From Lunularia cruciata (lineage: Eukaryota; Streptophyta; Marchantiopsida; Lunulariales; Lunulariaceae): a stretch of DNA of 64,000 nucleotides. Under the pieces are notes generated by a model, which made no database searches, had not been told where the DNA came from, and saw nothing but the letters and a program-made list of their open reading frames with translations. Position numbers and translations under genes: made by a program. The stretch lies in contig OX419759.1 in NCBI GenBank assembly GCA_948567375.1, positions 60,551,493-60,615,492 of the forward strand, in the 5' to 3' direction. Positions 52,171 to 64,000 of this stretch are shown one piece after another; position 1 is the first letter of the stretch; every line of letters starts with the position of its first letter.

Positions 52171-54410
52171 AAATTTTTATGGAACATGGCGAGAAAATCA
52201 CACAAGTATTCGTTGTAAATTTATGGTGGTTTCCCGATAAGTCCAAAGTCCGGATTTGCTGAAATTTATTTATGGTTTCAGGACCGGTTTAAGGATACGA
52301 GAACAAAATCAGGGGAAGGTTATGAGATAAAATTGATGTAAATTTTATTACTGTGAAAGTAAGAATGATTGAAAGATTATCATGCATTCTTATAAGTATT
52401 AATGATTGACATGTGAAAGAAAATTGTTCTTTGCTTTGGATATTCGAACTTTGAATTTTGAATCCATGCAAGCTTTTCCCTTCTTCCCATGGCTTTCCCA
52501 TGAAAGTTCCTCGTCACACCATGGCAATTTTCCCTCTTGCAAACAACCTTGTGAATGGAAATTTTCACCATCTTCAAACATACAATTATAATAGTTTGAG
52601 GTTTATTTTTCATGGCAAGAGACACAATTTCAAATTCTCCAAGTTCACAAAGCAAATGCAAACTTTGTGTTCCAAAGTGAGAAGTTAAACTTCTTGTGAT
52701 CACCAACTTTGATAATTTGTATGTTGAACTTTGAAAAATCAGATTTTAGAGTAATTGGCAAAGAAGTTACACCTTATTGTGTCAACTATGGATAGCCTCT
52801 CTCAAAAATTTATTTCTCCTCCAATTCTCCCCGCACTTCTCCCATTGGCATTTGTACTTGTTTAAAAATCATTTCACATCATATTCAATCACTCTCATCG
52901 ATTGTTCACTCAAGTCCAAATTCCAAGTCTCTTTGTCTTGACTCTTTGTCCATATCACATTGGATCTCTTGATTTGTAGATCTAGTACCAACAATGCATC
53001 CTCATGTGAATAAATCATTGCTTGCAATCAAACCAAAATGTGATGATGATAGGTTTCATATAGTCCTCATCATTATCCTCAAATTCTTGGTTACTTGGAG
53101 GACCAAAGCACTTCAAGCAAATACACAAGATGTCCAATACGATTCCAAGAGCCCAATGCAAAAGAGTACTCCATTCTCCTATATGGCCAATTATATGGTG
53201 AAATTTAGGACTAGGTTTCATGAGACTATGAAGTGGGAGAAATTGTACAAGAAGTGTGCCAAATATATGCAGTCTTACAAGTTGATCCAAGATTGGAAGG
53301 AAAAGTGCACAAGGATCATATTTAGAAGGAAGTAAATGGGAATGGAGATCCATCAACAACAAAATAAATCATCATTGTCTTCGTTAGTTTGGGAGCTAAT
53401 ATATCTCTTCCTACGCTTTTAAATATGGAGCTTAGAGATGAGATTAATATTTTTAATTTAAATAAGGGGTTGAGGATGAGAGTAATATTTTTGATTTAAA
53501 TATGGGACTTGAGGATAAGAATAATATTGTTGATTTAATTGATTGGATATGAGAGTAATGTTGTTAATCTTTTAAGCCTACGTGAAGAGATTATAGTCTT
53601 AGAAATAGAGTTACACAAGAGCACTTTGGGGAGGAGGATGCATTCACATTATTGATACTCCATATATGCTCTCAATTCCAAATAGGCATTGCCAATATTA
53701 TATATGTGTTAGATGAGCTATAGGATGAGAGTGTGGCATCCTATGACTTTGTTCACCCTTGATGTATGAAGTCAATGATGTTCCATATATGAGAGTGGCA
53801 TAGAAGATGAAAATTTAATACGAGTAGAAGAAGTTGAGATGATTCTCAAATAAGAAGGAAGATTTGTAAAGGTTTTACAAAACCTTTATGAGTCTTCCTC
53901 CTTTTTTAAGAATCCTTCACTATCAACATTTGGATTTGCACAAGACTTTGCTAACCATACAAATATAATGAAGGAAGTAATGGATTACAAGAGCAAGGAT
54001 CAAACTAGCCAAGATTTGAAGCCATGAGGATAGCCAAGATGGAAGAACTTGAAGCTCAAAAATAGCAAAGCTAGAGAAAGTCAAAGCTAAGGAGGAATCA
54101 GAGAAGATTTTATGTGTAGATAAAATTAAATCCAAAGTAGAGAAAATTTAAGCAAATGAAGAGAAGATAATGGCAAAAAGAATAAGAGAAGATAATGGTA
54201 AAAAGAAAGATCCAAAGCTTAAATATTAGAGAGAGAAAAGAGAAATCGAAACACTTTCATGCTGCATTTGTAGAATGTTTGAGTGCAAGAAAGAGCATTG
54301 AAGAGACCAAAAGCTATATCCATGCACTCTTTGAGATTGATTTTGTAAGAAGTGATGATTTTGGAATGTGAATTATGTAATGATAATAAAGATAATTCTA
54401 GTTTGTTGTA
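52171..54410. other. AT-rich intergenic DNA, no gene seen
   Basis: Short frames on both strands (for example 52994-53335, 113 codons, lysine-rich) show no domain. Nothing else was recognised. Confidence 0.45.
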
Positions 54411-54416
54411 CAGAAT

Positions 54417-54665
54417 TTCAAGATTATGTTGAATGTGTATGTCCTTAGTCCTAAATGTCATCTAGGTTTGAGTGGGGTTGCAAAGGGTTTGTAGGTTCAA
54501 GATTGTGTTGAATTTTTGTGTGTCGTTAGTCCCAAATGTCTATCAAGTTTATAAGGTGTTTCCATGAGGAGGATTTGCAAGTTCAAGATTGTGTTGAATT
54601 TGTGTGTTATTAGTCTCAAATGTCAACTGGGTTTGCAAGAGGTTGCAAGAAGGTAATAAACACCA
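54417..54665 (+). repeat. diverged 79-86-bp tandem repeat, three copies
   Basis: TTCAAGATTRTGTTGAATK, then GTTAGTCYCAAATGTC or a close variant, recurs from 54417, 54496 and 54582. Copies differ by several substitutions and small indels. Non-coding as far as I can see. Confidence 0.75.
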
Positions 54666-56070
54666 AGGGATGTTATATTGGGTTTGCAACTAAAACCTTG
54701 ATCATACTCTTATGCTATCTCAACTTACAAGGATGAAATATAATAATACTTCTATTCTTGCAAAACTTAAAACATGAAATACAAAACTTGACATCAACTC
54801 TCCTTGGTTTGGGGTAAGAATGGAGGTATAAAATCAAAAGGAAAGTGGCAAAAGAAAAAAAATACAAAATACTCCAATTTTTACATAGGACTCAACACCT
54901 CTACATAAAAATGCATCACCTTTATAGTCACTCCTTTCCAAGATGGTGAGCTTTCCAAAAATTTCATTTGTATTGAAATTTACCCTCTTCATTTTGAAAT
55001 AACATAAACCCCCTATTTTCTAAAATGCATCTCTTCCATTCCTCTTTCCTCCCTAAAATTTTGAAAATCTAACTCTCTTCTCTCCTCTCCTTTTGTTATT
55101 TTATCCCTCTTCTTATATTTGTTTCTTTCTCTTTCATTCCTCAAAATCACTAAGGACAAGTAACCCAATAGATTTTGAATTTACTCCTCTCCGATTCCTT
55201 TCAAAAATATAAAATACACTCTTCTTTGCTTCAAATAACAACAACAAGCAAGAATACTCAATTTCTTCTTACCCGACTCTTACCCGACTTCTTAAACGCT
55301 TCAACCATATCTCCTTGGAGATTGTCCTTGAATATTAAGAATCTTTGGGTTGCTTTTGAAATCAACTCTTCATTTTGTCTAAGATATTTTGAAGTTAAAG
55401 AATGGTCCTACTTCTTATTGCTACACTACTCTTAATCTTGATGATCTTAATTTGGAAATTAGGAATTAGGAATTTGGGATCACATTTGAAAGCAACCTTT
55501 CATCTAATCTCTTAAGAACATTTTCAAATTGATTCACCACTTTTATTTACTACATTCTTCCTAGACTCGGAAAATTTGAACTTGCAAACTGATAACATTC
55601 TAGCTTTAAACTACTTAAATTGGATCTCTATAAAAGCTATAATTAACAATTGCAAATGTGCACACACAACCATTGTTAATTCATGCATTATGAAGTGCCC
55701 TAGGAAGAATAAAAAAGTTTTAATCACTATCATAAGCAATTCAAAGCATTCTTCCATGACAACCCTTTGTAATAATTCTCTATTGTGCTCTTGGTGAATG
55801 GCAGATTGTTCAATGCCATCTACTCTAAGAATTCACCGTTGTCCTCAATCTGTATATCATGTAAATTTAACAAGAAATTATGGAATATAATACATAAACT
55901 TATCCATTTCAAAATGTATGCATTTATGTGACTTTCTTCAATTACAATATGATTTCCCATTACAAGTGCCATTAAGCTTTCAATATCCAAATGCAATGTT
56001 AGTTTGATATTTTAGTCTTTGCTACACATTTATTAAATTGATGTGTGTCAACAATACAAGTAATTCAGAA
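54666..56070. other. AT-rich intergenic DNA, no gene seen
   Basis: C/T-rich and A-rich tracts without a recognisable feature. Confidence 0.45.
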
Positions 56071-56080
56071 AGAGGGAAGA

Positions 56081-56314
56081 AGATGACTCCCGTGGATGTA
56101 GGCTGAATCTGCTGATAAATATTGTGCACTATCAAAGAATTGCATTGTCTATTGAAGAAGATGACTCCCGTGGATGTAGGCTGAATCTGCTGATAAGTAT
56201 TATGCACTATCAAAGAATTGCATTGTCTATTGAAGAAGATGACTCCCGTGGATGTAGGCTGAATCTGCTAATAAGTATTGTGCACTATCAAATAACTGCA
56301 TTGTCTAGTGTAGT
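56081..56314 (+). repeat. 78-bp tandem repeat, three near-identical copies
   Basis: AGATGACTCCCGTGGATGTAG starts at 56081, 56159 and 56237, a period of exactly 78 bp (26 codons). The copies are almost identical except for the end of the third. Because the period is a multiple of three, a frame on each strand stays open across the array (for example + 56124-56366), which gives repeated 26-residue units without implying a real protein. Confidence 0.92.
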
Positions 56315-58951
56315 TCAAATCATGCCAGAGTGTCAATCTCTTCTAATAGTTCATGTCATGATATGATCATAGCATTCTTGAACCACATAACACCTAAAGT
56401 AATTAGCACTTCTTGGAAATCTAACTCAATGAAGTCCCAAGATACTCTCAAGCTTATGCACAATAGTTGCAACAGGAACAAAAGGAGGAATGATACAAGC
56501 TTATGCACAATAATCATGATAGATTACATTCTGCCATTAAAATCTGACTTGTTTTATGCTTGTATTTTTCAACGCACTTTTTGAAGAGCATTCAAGGGCT
56601 GATCCAATGCATCTCGACAACCACCTTGTGCTCCTTTACAATATTCAAAACCATCTGCTGTTCTCTGCTCCGCTCAAAGCTAACTCAAAATTTTATTCCC
56701 TATCTCATCCTATTCTTCTCCACCTGTCTTTTCTTGTCTCTCCCTCTCCTAATTACACTTCTCTTTTCTTGTTCTTTGAACTTTTGCTCCAAATTTGGAT
56801 TCCTCCCAATATCGCTAAGGGATTTGAGTTTCTTGTTCTAATTTCTCCTTCAAGACCTCCGCATAGTAATTACAAGCCTTTCTACCTAACAAATATCCAC
56901 ACCATTCAATTCAAATTTGGTATCGTTAGTAAGCACTGATTAAGTCTATGGATACATACATTCAAATTTGTTATCCTTAATAGTCATAATTAAAGAGGAT
57001 GAACACCTGTAAAGAGTCTAAAGCACGTGCTTTCCGGTTACTTTTACGGACCAGTAAGAAATTTACTGCCCATAAACTGCCCATTACCCATAAACTCTTT
57101 TACGGCGAGTTAGGGGTACCCATCAATCGGACAACTGAAACATCCCACTGCTTATTAGCAAGCGAGCAACCATCAACGATAGGATTCAGATGTGCTGCAA
57201 ATCCACTTGCTCCCCGTTTGTTACCTTGTTTAATTTGCGTCGTGAATCCGGTGGCCTACGAGAGGGCTAATACCACGCACAGGATCCCTGCCATGTCATA
57301 GATCTCTTTCCTCTAAAGTAGGTCCGCAATCTCTGTCCCACATTTGTAATTATCTTCCGACCACTTGTCGCGTTACCAAGTCCCGGCTCTTCAGATCTAC
57401 TTGGCTCTAAGAAAACTAGCAAACTTTTTAGATGCTTCTTCCTGGAAAATGCTTCAGCGGCATGTTCACCTCGATGCTGTGACCGATAATCTCCAGCAAT
57501 TTCTGGGCACAATTTTCTGAGTAGTGATTTCAAATCGTGTGAAATATTCGGGCGTTGAAATTGGCAGGCTGTATGCGATTTGATGATCGATTGAAAGCCA
57601 GAAGAATACGAAGCGTTTCGACATTCCACTGAGGTAACTCGTGTGCCAAGGAGAGAATATTTTTATCTTTTCGTCGTTTCATGGTTTTGTGATTTGACGT
57701 TGGTGTATGAGATTGCTGAGGTTCGAAATGTGGAATGAGTTCATTCTCCGCTTTCAGTCCTCTGCTGTGGAAGTTCCAGACCGCGGAGTTGTCACAGGAG
57801 TCACACCTCTGGTGCAACATCTGCTGTATCTTGCGCAAGAGATTGAGACTGCGAACAGGTCCTTTCAGGTAGCAAAAAGCTTTTATTTTGGACTTCTCTT
57901 CCGTATTTAGCCCACGAGCTGCAAGCTACCCTGTGTTTGGTTTTGCTGCTGTACCCTGCAATCCGATCACCCTCTGAAGTTCGTTCGGTGAGACCGAACT
58001 AGAGAATAACCACTGTGGCCAAGTAGATTGTCTGGTGAAACTGTATAATGCCCTGGTTATTCCAGTTTGCGTTTTCGAAGTCTCAAGTAGCTTCAAGATG
58101 TCTTTGTTAGTCTAGAAGGTGCCCAATTCAATCTCAAGGAGGACCTTTGTTGAAGCTTTCAAGACGGTCTACTTCGTGCTATTTTAATCTCCAGTAGTTA
58201 GAACGAGTGTCAAGCCACAATTTGATTTAGTTACGCATCCAAGAGGATGAACTTTCAACGGGAAGCACTAACGTAGAGCATGAACTCAGCTGGTTTTAAG
58301 TCCACCTAGTAAATTTAGGAGTTCTTCGAATAAGTGCATTTAGGAGTTCTTCGAATCTACTGAGTGTATTTTAACCTTTGGTTGTCTTACCCACTTACAG
58401 TGGTCTGTACAAGCCGCTCCAGCAGCTCTTTCAATCACATGCAATAGGCTGTTCGAAGGGCAAACCAGGACCTTACAGACTGACATAAAGGCTATACAGT
58501 TCTACAGCTATTACTGGAAACAGATTGGTATAAGCTGCAAACTGTGCAGGCTCTCAACTCTCGCTATTTCGTCTCAGCGTTAATCTACTGTTAGGTCATT
58601 TGATAGGATACTTCGCTGGTGGCTATAATTCTGAAGACTTGTATGTTTGGCACCTCACGCATTTTACATGACATAATAGTGAATATCCACGTCCCTCCGT
58701 CTAGCCTTTCCCCTGAAATCTATTCACTTTTCCATAGTGCTATGGATTTCGCCCTCTGTTCTATGGAACAAATGAGTTGGTGGTTGCGTGTACCTTCAAC
58801 GATCAGAGAGATAAAATGGCATTTATAATATGGTCTACTAATAAGATTTGTTCTTGGCATCTCCTGCTTGGCATGTAGGGAGAGACAACGGCATTCCGTA
58901 ACGTCAATCGACACAAAATCAACCGAAGGCTAGAGGGATTACATCACCCAG
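56315..58951 (+). other. mostly non-coding DNA with a possible exon near 57715-57870
   Basis: From 57000 the base composition rises. Segments 57560-57616 and 57715-57869 look exon-like. The second encodes LRFEMWNEFILRFQSSAVEV, GVVTGVTPLVQHLLYLAQEI and ETANRSFQ, then a GTAGCA donor-like site, and is preceded by a plausible AG. I do not recognise the protein and cannot link these segments into a gene. They may be upstream exons or a decayed copy. The rest shows nothing. Confidence 0.35.
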
Positions 58952-60190
58952 ATGTCGCAGCAGAATAGCGATGGTGACAACCGCGACGTCTCTGAGCAGG
59001 TACCTCACGAGCAATTGGATTTCTCCCCTGAAGGACTTAAGCGTGCTGATGAGCAAACTTCGGGAAGGAAAAGGGATGAGAGGCAATCCCATTATGGCGA
59101 AGAAGAAGAAGAAGACGAAGAAGAAGAAGAAGAAGAAGAAGAAGAAGAAGAACCTCTCGGCGTGAAATCTACTGATGAACAAGAATCATCCTATGTCCGG
59201 GGAGATGAATCCCCCATTGAACAAACCCTTGAGCATCTCAAGGATCCTCACTTGAAGAGTCTGGATTTGACATATGTAGAAATGGACATTATCCAGGCCA
59301 AGCAGGTGGGAGAAGCTGTGGCCTCACACCAGTCTTTGGAAGAACTCACTGTAAAACTTGATTCAGTTGATGACCCCCCAGAGACTAGGTGGCCAATGGA
59401 CAGTTTCTTTGAAGCAGCTTTCCTGACGCAGAAACCCAATACATCGGTCCATACCTTGATTGTTGCAGGTTCGGGCACTGACGGTGATACAATGAGGATC
59501 GGTGTCCTTCCCCAATTACTGGGGACTAATTCTCGTATAGTCAAGTTTCTTTTCCAGTGGAGTGGTGTTGATGGCGCAAGTCGTGAGGAGATGAATGTAT
59601 TGTTGCAATCATTACTGGATAACACTTCCATTGAATCTTTGGCTTTGCCCAATCTACAGAGTTGGGATTTCCAGGACCCTGAGGACCAAGGTTTCATAGA
59701 TGCAGCCACATTTTCTAAGATTTTGGATCTTGTGATGTCTAATACTACCATCAAGAACCTCGATGTCTTCATTCAGGACTGCAGGCCTAATCTTGACGTG
59801 AACTTGCCCGCATTCTATACAGCGTTGAGGTCCAACTCAACCATTAGAGTTCTTAGGTTGAGAGGGGATTGGATCACGCAGAGTGCTGAAAATGAGTTTG
59901 TCAAGTGGATCAAAACCACGAAGACCTTGAATGAGTTGAAGTTGGATGAAATTGAGGAGGATGATCACCTGGATATATGGATGTTGTTGTTCGAGGCTTT
60001 GCGAGAGAACACGAGCTTGCGAAAACTTGCACTCGACAGTTGGAAACTGGAAGAAGATGAAGAGTTCGAGGCGTTGATAGACGCGTTGAGAGTTAACTCA
60101 ACATTACAAGAAGTTGTCTTTGAACCTGAACTCGATTCTGAGAGAGCTGCAGCTGTGAGGACGGCAATCGAGGAGATTCGCACACATTGA
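58952..60190 (+). CDS. acidic leucine-rich-repeat protein, single exon (412 aa)
   Basis: An uninterrupted frame from ATG 58952 to TGA 60190. Residues 1-50 are polar. Residues 50-67 are almost all glutamate, from a GAAGAAGAA tract. From about residue 90 to the end there are irregular leucine-rich repeats of the ribonuclease-inhibitor-like type: LKSLDLTYVEMD, SIESLALPNLQSW, TIKNLDVFIQDC, TIRVLRLRGDWI, SLRKLALDSWKL, TLQEVVFEPELD. There is no signal peptide, membrane segment or nucleotide-binding domain. Such repeats bind proteins, so an intracellular scaffold or a truncated relative of a larger LRR protein is possible. The specific function is unknown. Confidence 0.75.
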   Translation: MSQQNSDGDNRDVSEQVPHEQLDFSPEGLKRADEQTSGRKRDERQSHYGEEEEEDEEEEEEEEEEEEPLGVKSTDEQESSYVRGDESPIEQTLEHLKDPHLKSLDLTYVEMDIIQAKQVGEAVASHQSLEELTVKLDSVDDPPETRWPMDSFFEAAFLTQKPNTSVHTLIVAGSGTDGDTMRIGVLPQLLGTNSRIVKFLFQWSGVDGASREEMNVLLQSLLDNTSIESLALPNLQSWDFQDPEDQGFIDAATFSKILDLVMSNTTIKNLDVFIQDCRPNLDVNLPAFYTALRSNSTIRVLRLRGDWITQSAENEFVKWIKTTKTLNELKLDEIEEDDHLDIWMLLFEALRENTSLRKLALDSWKLEEDEEFEALIDALRVNSTLQEVVFEPELDSERAAAVRTAIEEIRTH

Positions 60191-63100
60191 ACCCCGCCAG
60201 GAAATCACGTGGAAGATGCAACCAATTTCAGTATAGTCTATCTGAGGTGTTGGTGGATGGCGCGTTATTTTCTCAGATGTAAAGCTTGTACAGCTTCCGA
60301 TTTTGGTTTAAGTTTCGAATAAGTTGTAAGGTAGTTGGCTATTCTATCTTACTGGTAATATGAGATCGAGTGATAAACTATAGCGAAGTGACCTGCTTGA
60401 GGGTTCAGGGTAGTGACAATGCTCATAGGTTGAGTCAAATGGTAAGAGCAGGGTCTGTCTGCACCGAGCCGATAAAGTACTAGAAACTCGGACTATAGAG
60501 AGTCTTATGGCGTGGGAAGTTGTGCAGAACCATGGTCAGGGAAGATGTTGCTTGAACTTGAGGAATATAAAACTGGTGCTGTGAATTTCGAAGTCACCAT
60601 GACATAATGTGCGTTCGGCCTGGCGGAGATAACAGAAGAATTTCCGCCACTCGTTTAGATTGAATCTGCTTAACCCTTCTCGTATGCACATACCAATCCT
60701 GCGTTCTTCATTTTGTCTCCATGAGTGATCTCCTATGGCGATGGACTTTGAACCAGCATCGTGGTATTAGAGGTTATCCACAATTGGAAAGATCTTGTTG
60801 AATTGAACTTCTCAATCCTGGATAACATCTAGCACCACCTTCTATCTTCTTAGATGTCACAATTCCACTGATGACATAGTTAAAGTGGAAGCTTAGAAGC
60901 AAAACACCCTTCGATTGAAGAAGCAGGCCCTTGATAACATAGATTACACTCCTGATTCTTAAACTTCGTTTGTTACCGATAACGACCCAGGTTGTCATGA
61001 CAAGTTATCTGCCCGAAAGGAAACATCATTTTAGACGATATTTCGTTTGGGTCTCCCTATTTCAAACAGCCGAACAGCAAGACGATCGTTTCAATTTCTC
61101 AAATTTTAGCTCCACATTTCATAATTTGAAGCGTAAATTATGAAAGCAAAGCTTCAAGTTTTCAAAACTTCGTTTAGGTATTTACTCTTTCTACGCGCAA
61201 TGTCACATTGCACGACATTGCGCGACAGATCTCCAAGTGAGCAACTACTTGTCATGTAGTAAGATGTAGCTTTTTCCTCTGATGCTCCTAAGTGAGAAAA
61301 CCAAGGCAGCTAACTAGTCTGTAGGTCCACGATAGTCCAGAAACAGGGTGAAGACAAGGAGTTACTTTCCACACAGATGCCTTCAATGCTTCAGCATCCG
61401 ATTGAGATTGTCTAGGCAACCAATGGTGCTGTATTAAGGTGAACAAGATGTTCGGGCCAACTACCTGAACGAAATTCAGAGTTAAACAAATTTACATGCT
61501 ATGAATGTTCTGAATTCAATCACATGACACCTTAGCTATTGATATAGACACATGCTATTGTGACTACTTTGCTTTTCTAAGCGACACCACCGTGTTTAAG
61601 GTGTTGCTTGCCTGTAATTTCCCCTTTCCAGTTACTAGCCGCGGCTGATGGCTTAAGGAGCTTCTGGCCACCTTCTATTTTTCTGCCTTTCGGCTTTCTT
61701 CTACATATTCTGCTTACAAACAAAACAGATGCACGTCTTTTCTTTCGACAACTCTAAAAGAGATTCACACACAGAAATCATATATCCACAGTCCCATTTA
61801 CTCCCATTGAGGCAATCATAGAAATGAGTATCCAATTTTCAAATTCTTAAAAGAACTTACACGAACAGAAGATAATGTGCATGACAACCTATTCTTTTAA
61901 GAAAAAGTATAGCCTTTTCTCCCTTTAAAAGTGAAATCGCTGTCTTTTATCCTTTTCTGGAAAACGCTAGTACAAGTTGATGGAAGATAGGGTTTAGAAT
62001 AGGGAACCAAAAGATCATAATCATCGCTTTGATTTTGTTGAGATTATTTAGTTTAATTTGTGCATCTTCAATATCTTGGGAGAGTTTAACGGGAAAGAGG
62101 TAGTTTTCCGCAACTTTGGTACAAGATGCAAGTAAAAATCTTAGATTCTAAACTCTCATAGCATTCGCTTAATCAATAAAGAAGTGATGAACTTTATGAT
62201 TTAAAGCGTGTTATCACTTTGCTGCTTGTCAAAGAAATGCTTAATCATTTTAAATTTATTTTTAATACTAACCAGTATGAAAAGGTACTTGTGAATCCCT
62301 TGAATAAATAAATAAATAAAGATGTTGAAACACTTCCGTGTAGGAATTGTATGGCCGATTGTACTTGCAAAACTATATATTATATTAAGGACCTTGCATA
62401 TTCATATCATATTTTTAATGGCCTTGTAAAACTATGATAAAAACAAGTTGGTTAAACCTTAAACTCCGATAACTCTATATAGTACCTTTTACAGAGTAAT
62501 ATCTCAAACTCGAAGAATCCATTCCCACGATTCACTTTGTTGAAAGTAAAACAGCTCAGGGTTATCTAGAATAAAAGACTAAAGCTTTGTTGTTAGTCTT
62601 TCATTCTAGATACAATGTCATTCTACTAGAAATGATATAATATTTACCTTTGAATTTAAATTAAATTTGTACTTAAATTGACATTTTGATATAGATGGGA
62701 TCTTGATCTAATTGATCTCTCTTAAATAATAATACATCTTTGTTTTTATGAAGGAGGATTTAAAAAAAGATCTTACCACTTCAACATGGTTTGTTGAAGA
62801 TGACATTAACTTTTTTGATACAAGAAAGACTCTTTTCAACTAAAGATTTAGTTTTATACCATTTAAAATGATTACCAGGTCGATTTACGGTTTAAACATC
62901 TAACTAATCATCAATAGTTTTCAACCTTGATGATGGTTGATTGACTAAGATCCAAGTTATTGGTCAAATACATGCTTCCAATAATTTCACATTTGGTGGT
63001 GCTAGCAAAGCTAGCTAAGGCTAAAATAGTATGAGCAAGCCTAACAGCTTCTGTGAATAAAGCCAACTTTCAGTTAAAATGCTATCATTTAATTGATAAT

Positions 63101-63700
63101 CTATGGAAATATAATATCTATATGTTTAGAAAATTCATATAACTATCATTCAATTCACTTGTCAATTATGTTAAATAAATCCATATCGATGGCACCCTAC
63201 CTTCAGCAGATCCATTAGCACCTCTTAAAAACTATCATTCTATCTTCAATATATCTATTGATAATTCTTGATAATAATTAGCAAGGAAATAATTGCATCA
63301 TTATAAAATATTTTCATAGATATATATTAAGGTAAATATATAATATAAATATATCATGAATGAAAAGTAAAAAATGAAACATTTGGTTGTGATCTCTTTT
63401 ATTTTATTTTAGTAGTCTTTGATACATCCATATATGTAATTTAGTGAAATAATTTTCCCAAATAAGTACTATTTTATCCAAATATAGATAAAATTCCATC
63501 ATTTTTATAGTCACGTGTAAACGTGTATCATGGTAATCATCTTATGATTATCATGATAAATTTTATTCTAATATTAGTAATATATTTACCTTCATAAATC
63601 AATATATTATTTATGCACTTTGGATGTCATTTATGTTTCAATATTAAATATATAATATAATTAATATTGATTTTTATCTGAAATATTTTTAACGATACTA
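60191..63700. other. 3' flank and long AT-rich stretch
   Basis: The first few hundred bases are likely 3' UTR of the LRR gene. Beyond about 61.8 kb the sequence is very AT-rich. No gene, tRNA or transposon domain was recognised. Confidence 0.45.
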
Positions 63701-63702
63701 TA

Positions 63703-63795
63703 GGGCTTAGATCCTATAGGCTTATCTCTTTCTCTTTTCCTCGTACAGCTTTGATGGAGTCTTACCGTCTTTACCACACAGGGTCACTTTCCCGA
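63703..63795 (+). repeat. LINE 3' tail, copy 4
   Basis: GGGCTTAGATCCTATAGG, CCTCGTACAGCTTTGATGG, GTCTT and GGTCACTTTCCC follow the same order as the tail of the LINE at 9405-9490, with more divergence. It is in the same orientation as the other three copies and has no attached coding sequence. Confidence 0.5.
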
Positions 63796-64000
63796 TCATA
63801 ATAGTTTCATGTTAATATAAAGTCACAAAGTGAAAAAAGATAAAGAATAAAGATACATAATATTAAAAAATTTAAATAAATAATTATAACATGGAAAATT
63901 ATATATCCATCTCACTTTTTCTGCTCATCGACGTCACCCTCTAGGGACAAATAAACTGATCAAACCACTCTTGCTATGTTATGAACTTGGCCACAATGTT
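63796..64000. other. AT-rich window end
   Basis: Nothing recognised. Confidence 0.4.

Noticed and set aside
52994-53335. 113-codon frame as a gene
   Set aside because: No recognisable domain, splice context or codon pattern, and the flanks are AT-rich repeats.
56124-56366. Open frame across the 78-bp repeats as a gene
   Set aside because: Openness follows from the triplet-multiple period, and no domain or gene structure is visible.

Overview
The window is nuclear DNA of a land plant. Two genes with GT-AG introns encode plant-type proteins: peroxin PEX19 and the thylakoid-lumen photosystem II factor Psb27-H2/LPA19. A block of degraded plastid DNA includes a piece of chlL. Flowering plants lack plastid chlL, so the source is probably a bryophyte, lycophyte, fern or gymnosperm; the short introns make a seed-free plant, perhaps a moss, my best guess (inference).

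Layout. 1-5.4 kb: a LINE tail, a small tandem repeat and an unassigned acidic/coiled-coil gene or fragment. 5.4-9.7 kb: a solo LTR and an old non-LTR retrotransposon with an N-terminal zinc finger, reverse transcriptase and restriction-like endonuclease remnant, plus tail copies. 9.98-12.05 kb: PEX19 (5 exons). 13.7-16.3 kb: a mosaic of plastid fragments (trnL, atpA, 23S, atpH, psbD, chlL, atpB). 17.15-17.96 kb: Psb27-H2 (2 exons). 21-50 kb: nested retrotransposons. 58.95-60.19 kb: an acidic leucine-rich-repeat gene. The rest is AT-rich DNA in which I see no gene.

The retrotransposon island holds at least three Ty3/gypsy lineages. (1) A decayed family carries, in one fragment (28.6-30.25 kb), a retropepsin followed by a C5 cytosine DNA methyltransferase, and in another (21.4-24.16 kb) RT, RNase H, integrase and a C-terminal PHD finger. 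(2) A chromovirus (30508-37111, TSD GAAGA) is nested just downstream of the methyltransferase and has two solo-LTR relatives. (3) A young chromovirus (39866-45508, TSD TTGTG) has LTRs that differ at one base in 423. Its LTR is packed with heat-shock-element dyads. Its gag and pol are joined by an in-phase GGGAAAC slippery heptamer, a 6-nt spacer and an H-type pseudoknot. A 71-codon ORF precedes gag, and a related ORF precedes gag in element 2.

All three gypsy integrases have lysine where the catalytic glutamate of the DDE triad should be. Most interruptions of these genes are C-to-T or G-to-A transitions, as expected from deamination of methylated cytosine. All translations and alignments were done by eye, without database searches.
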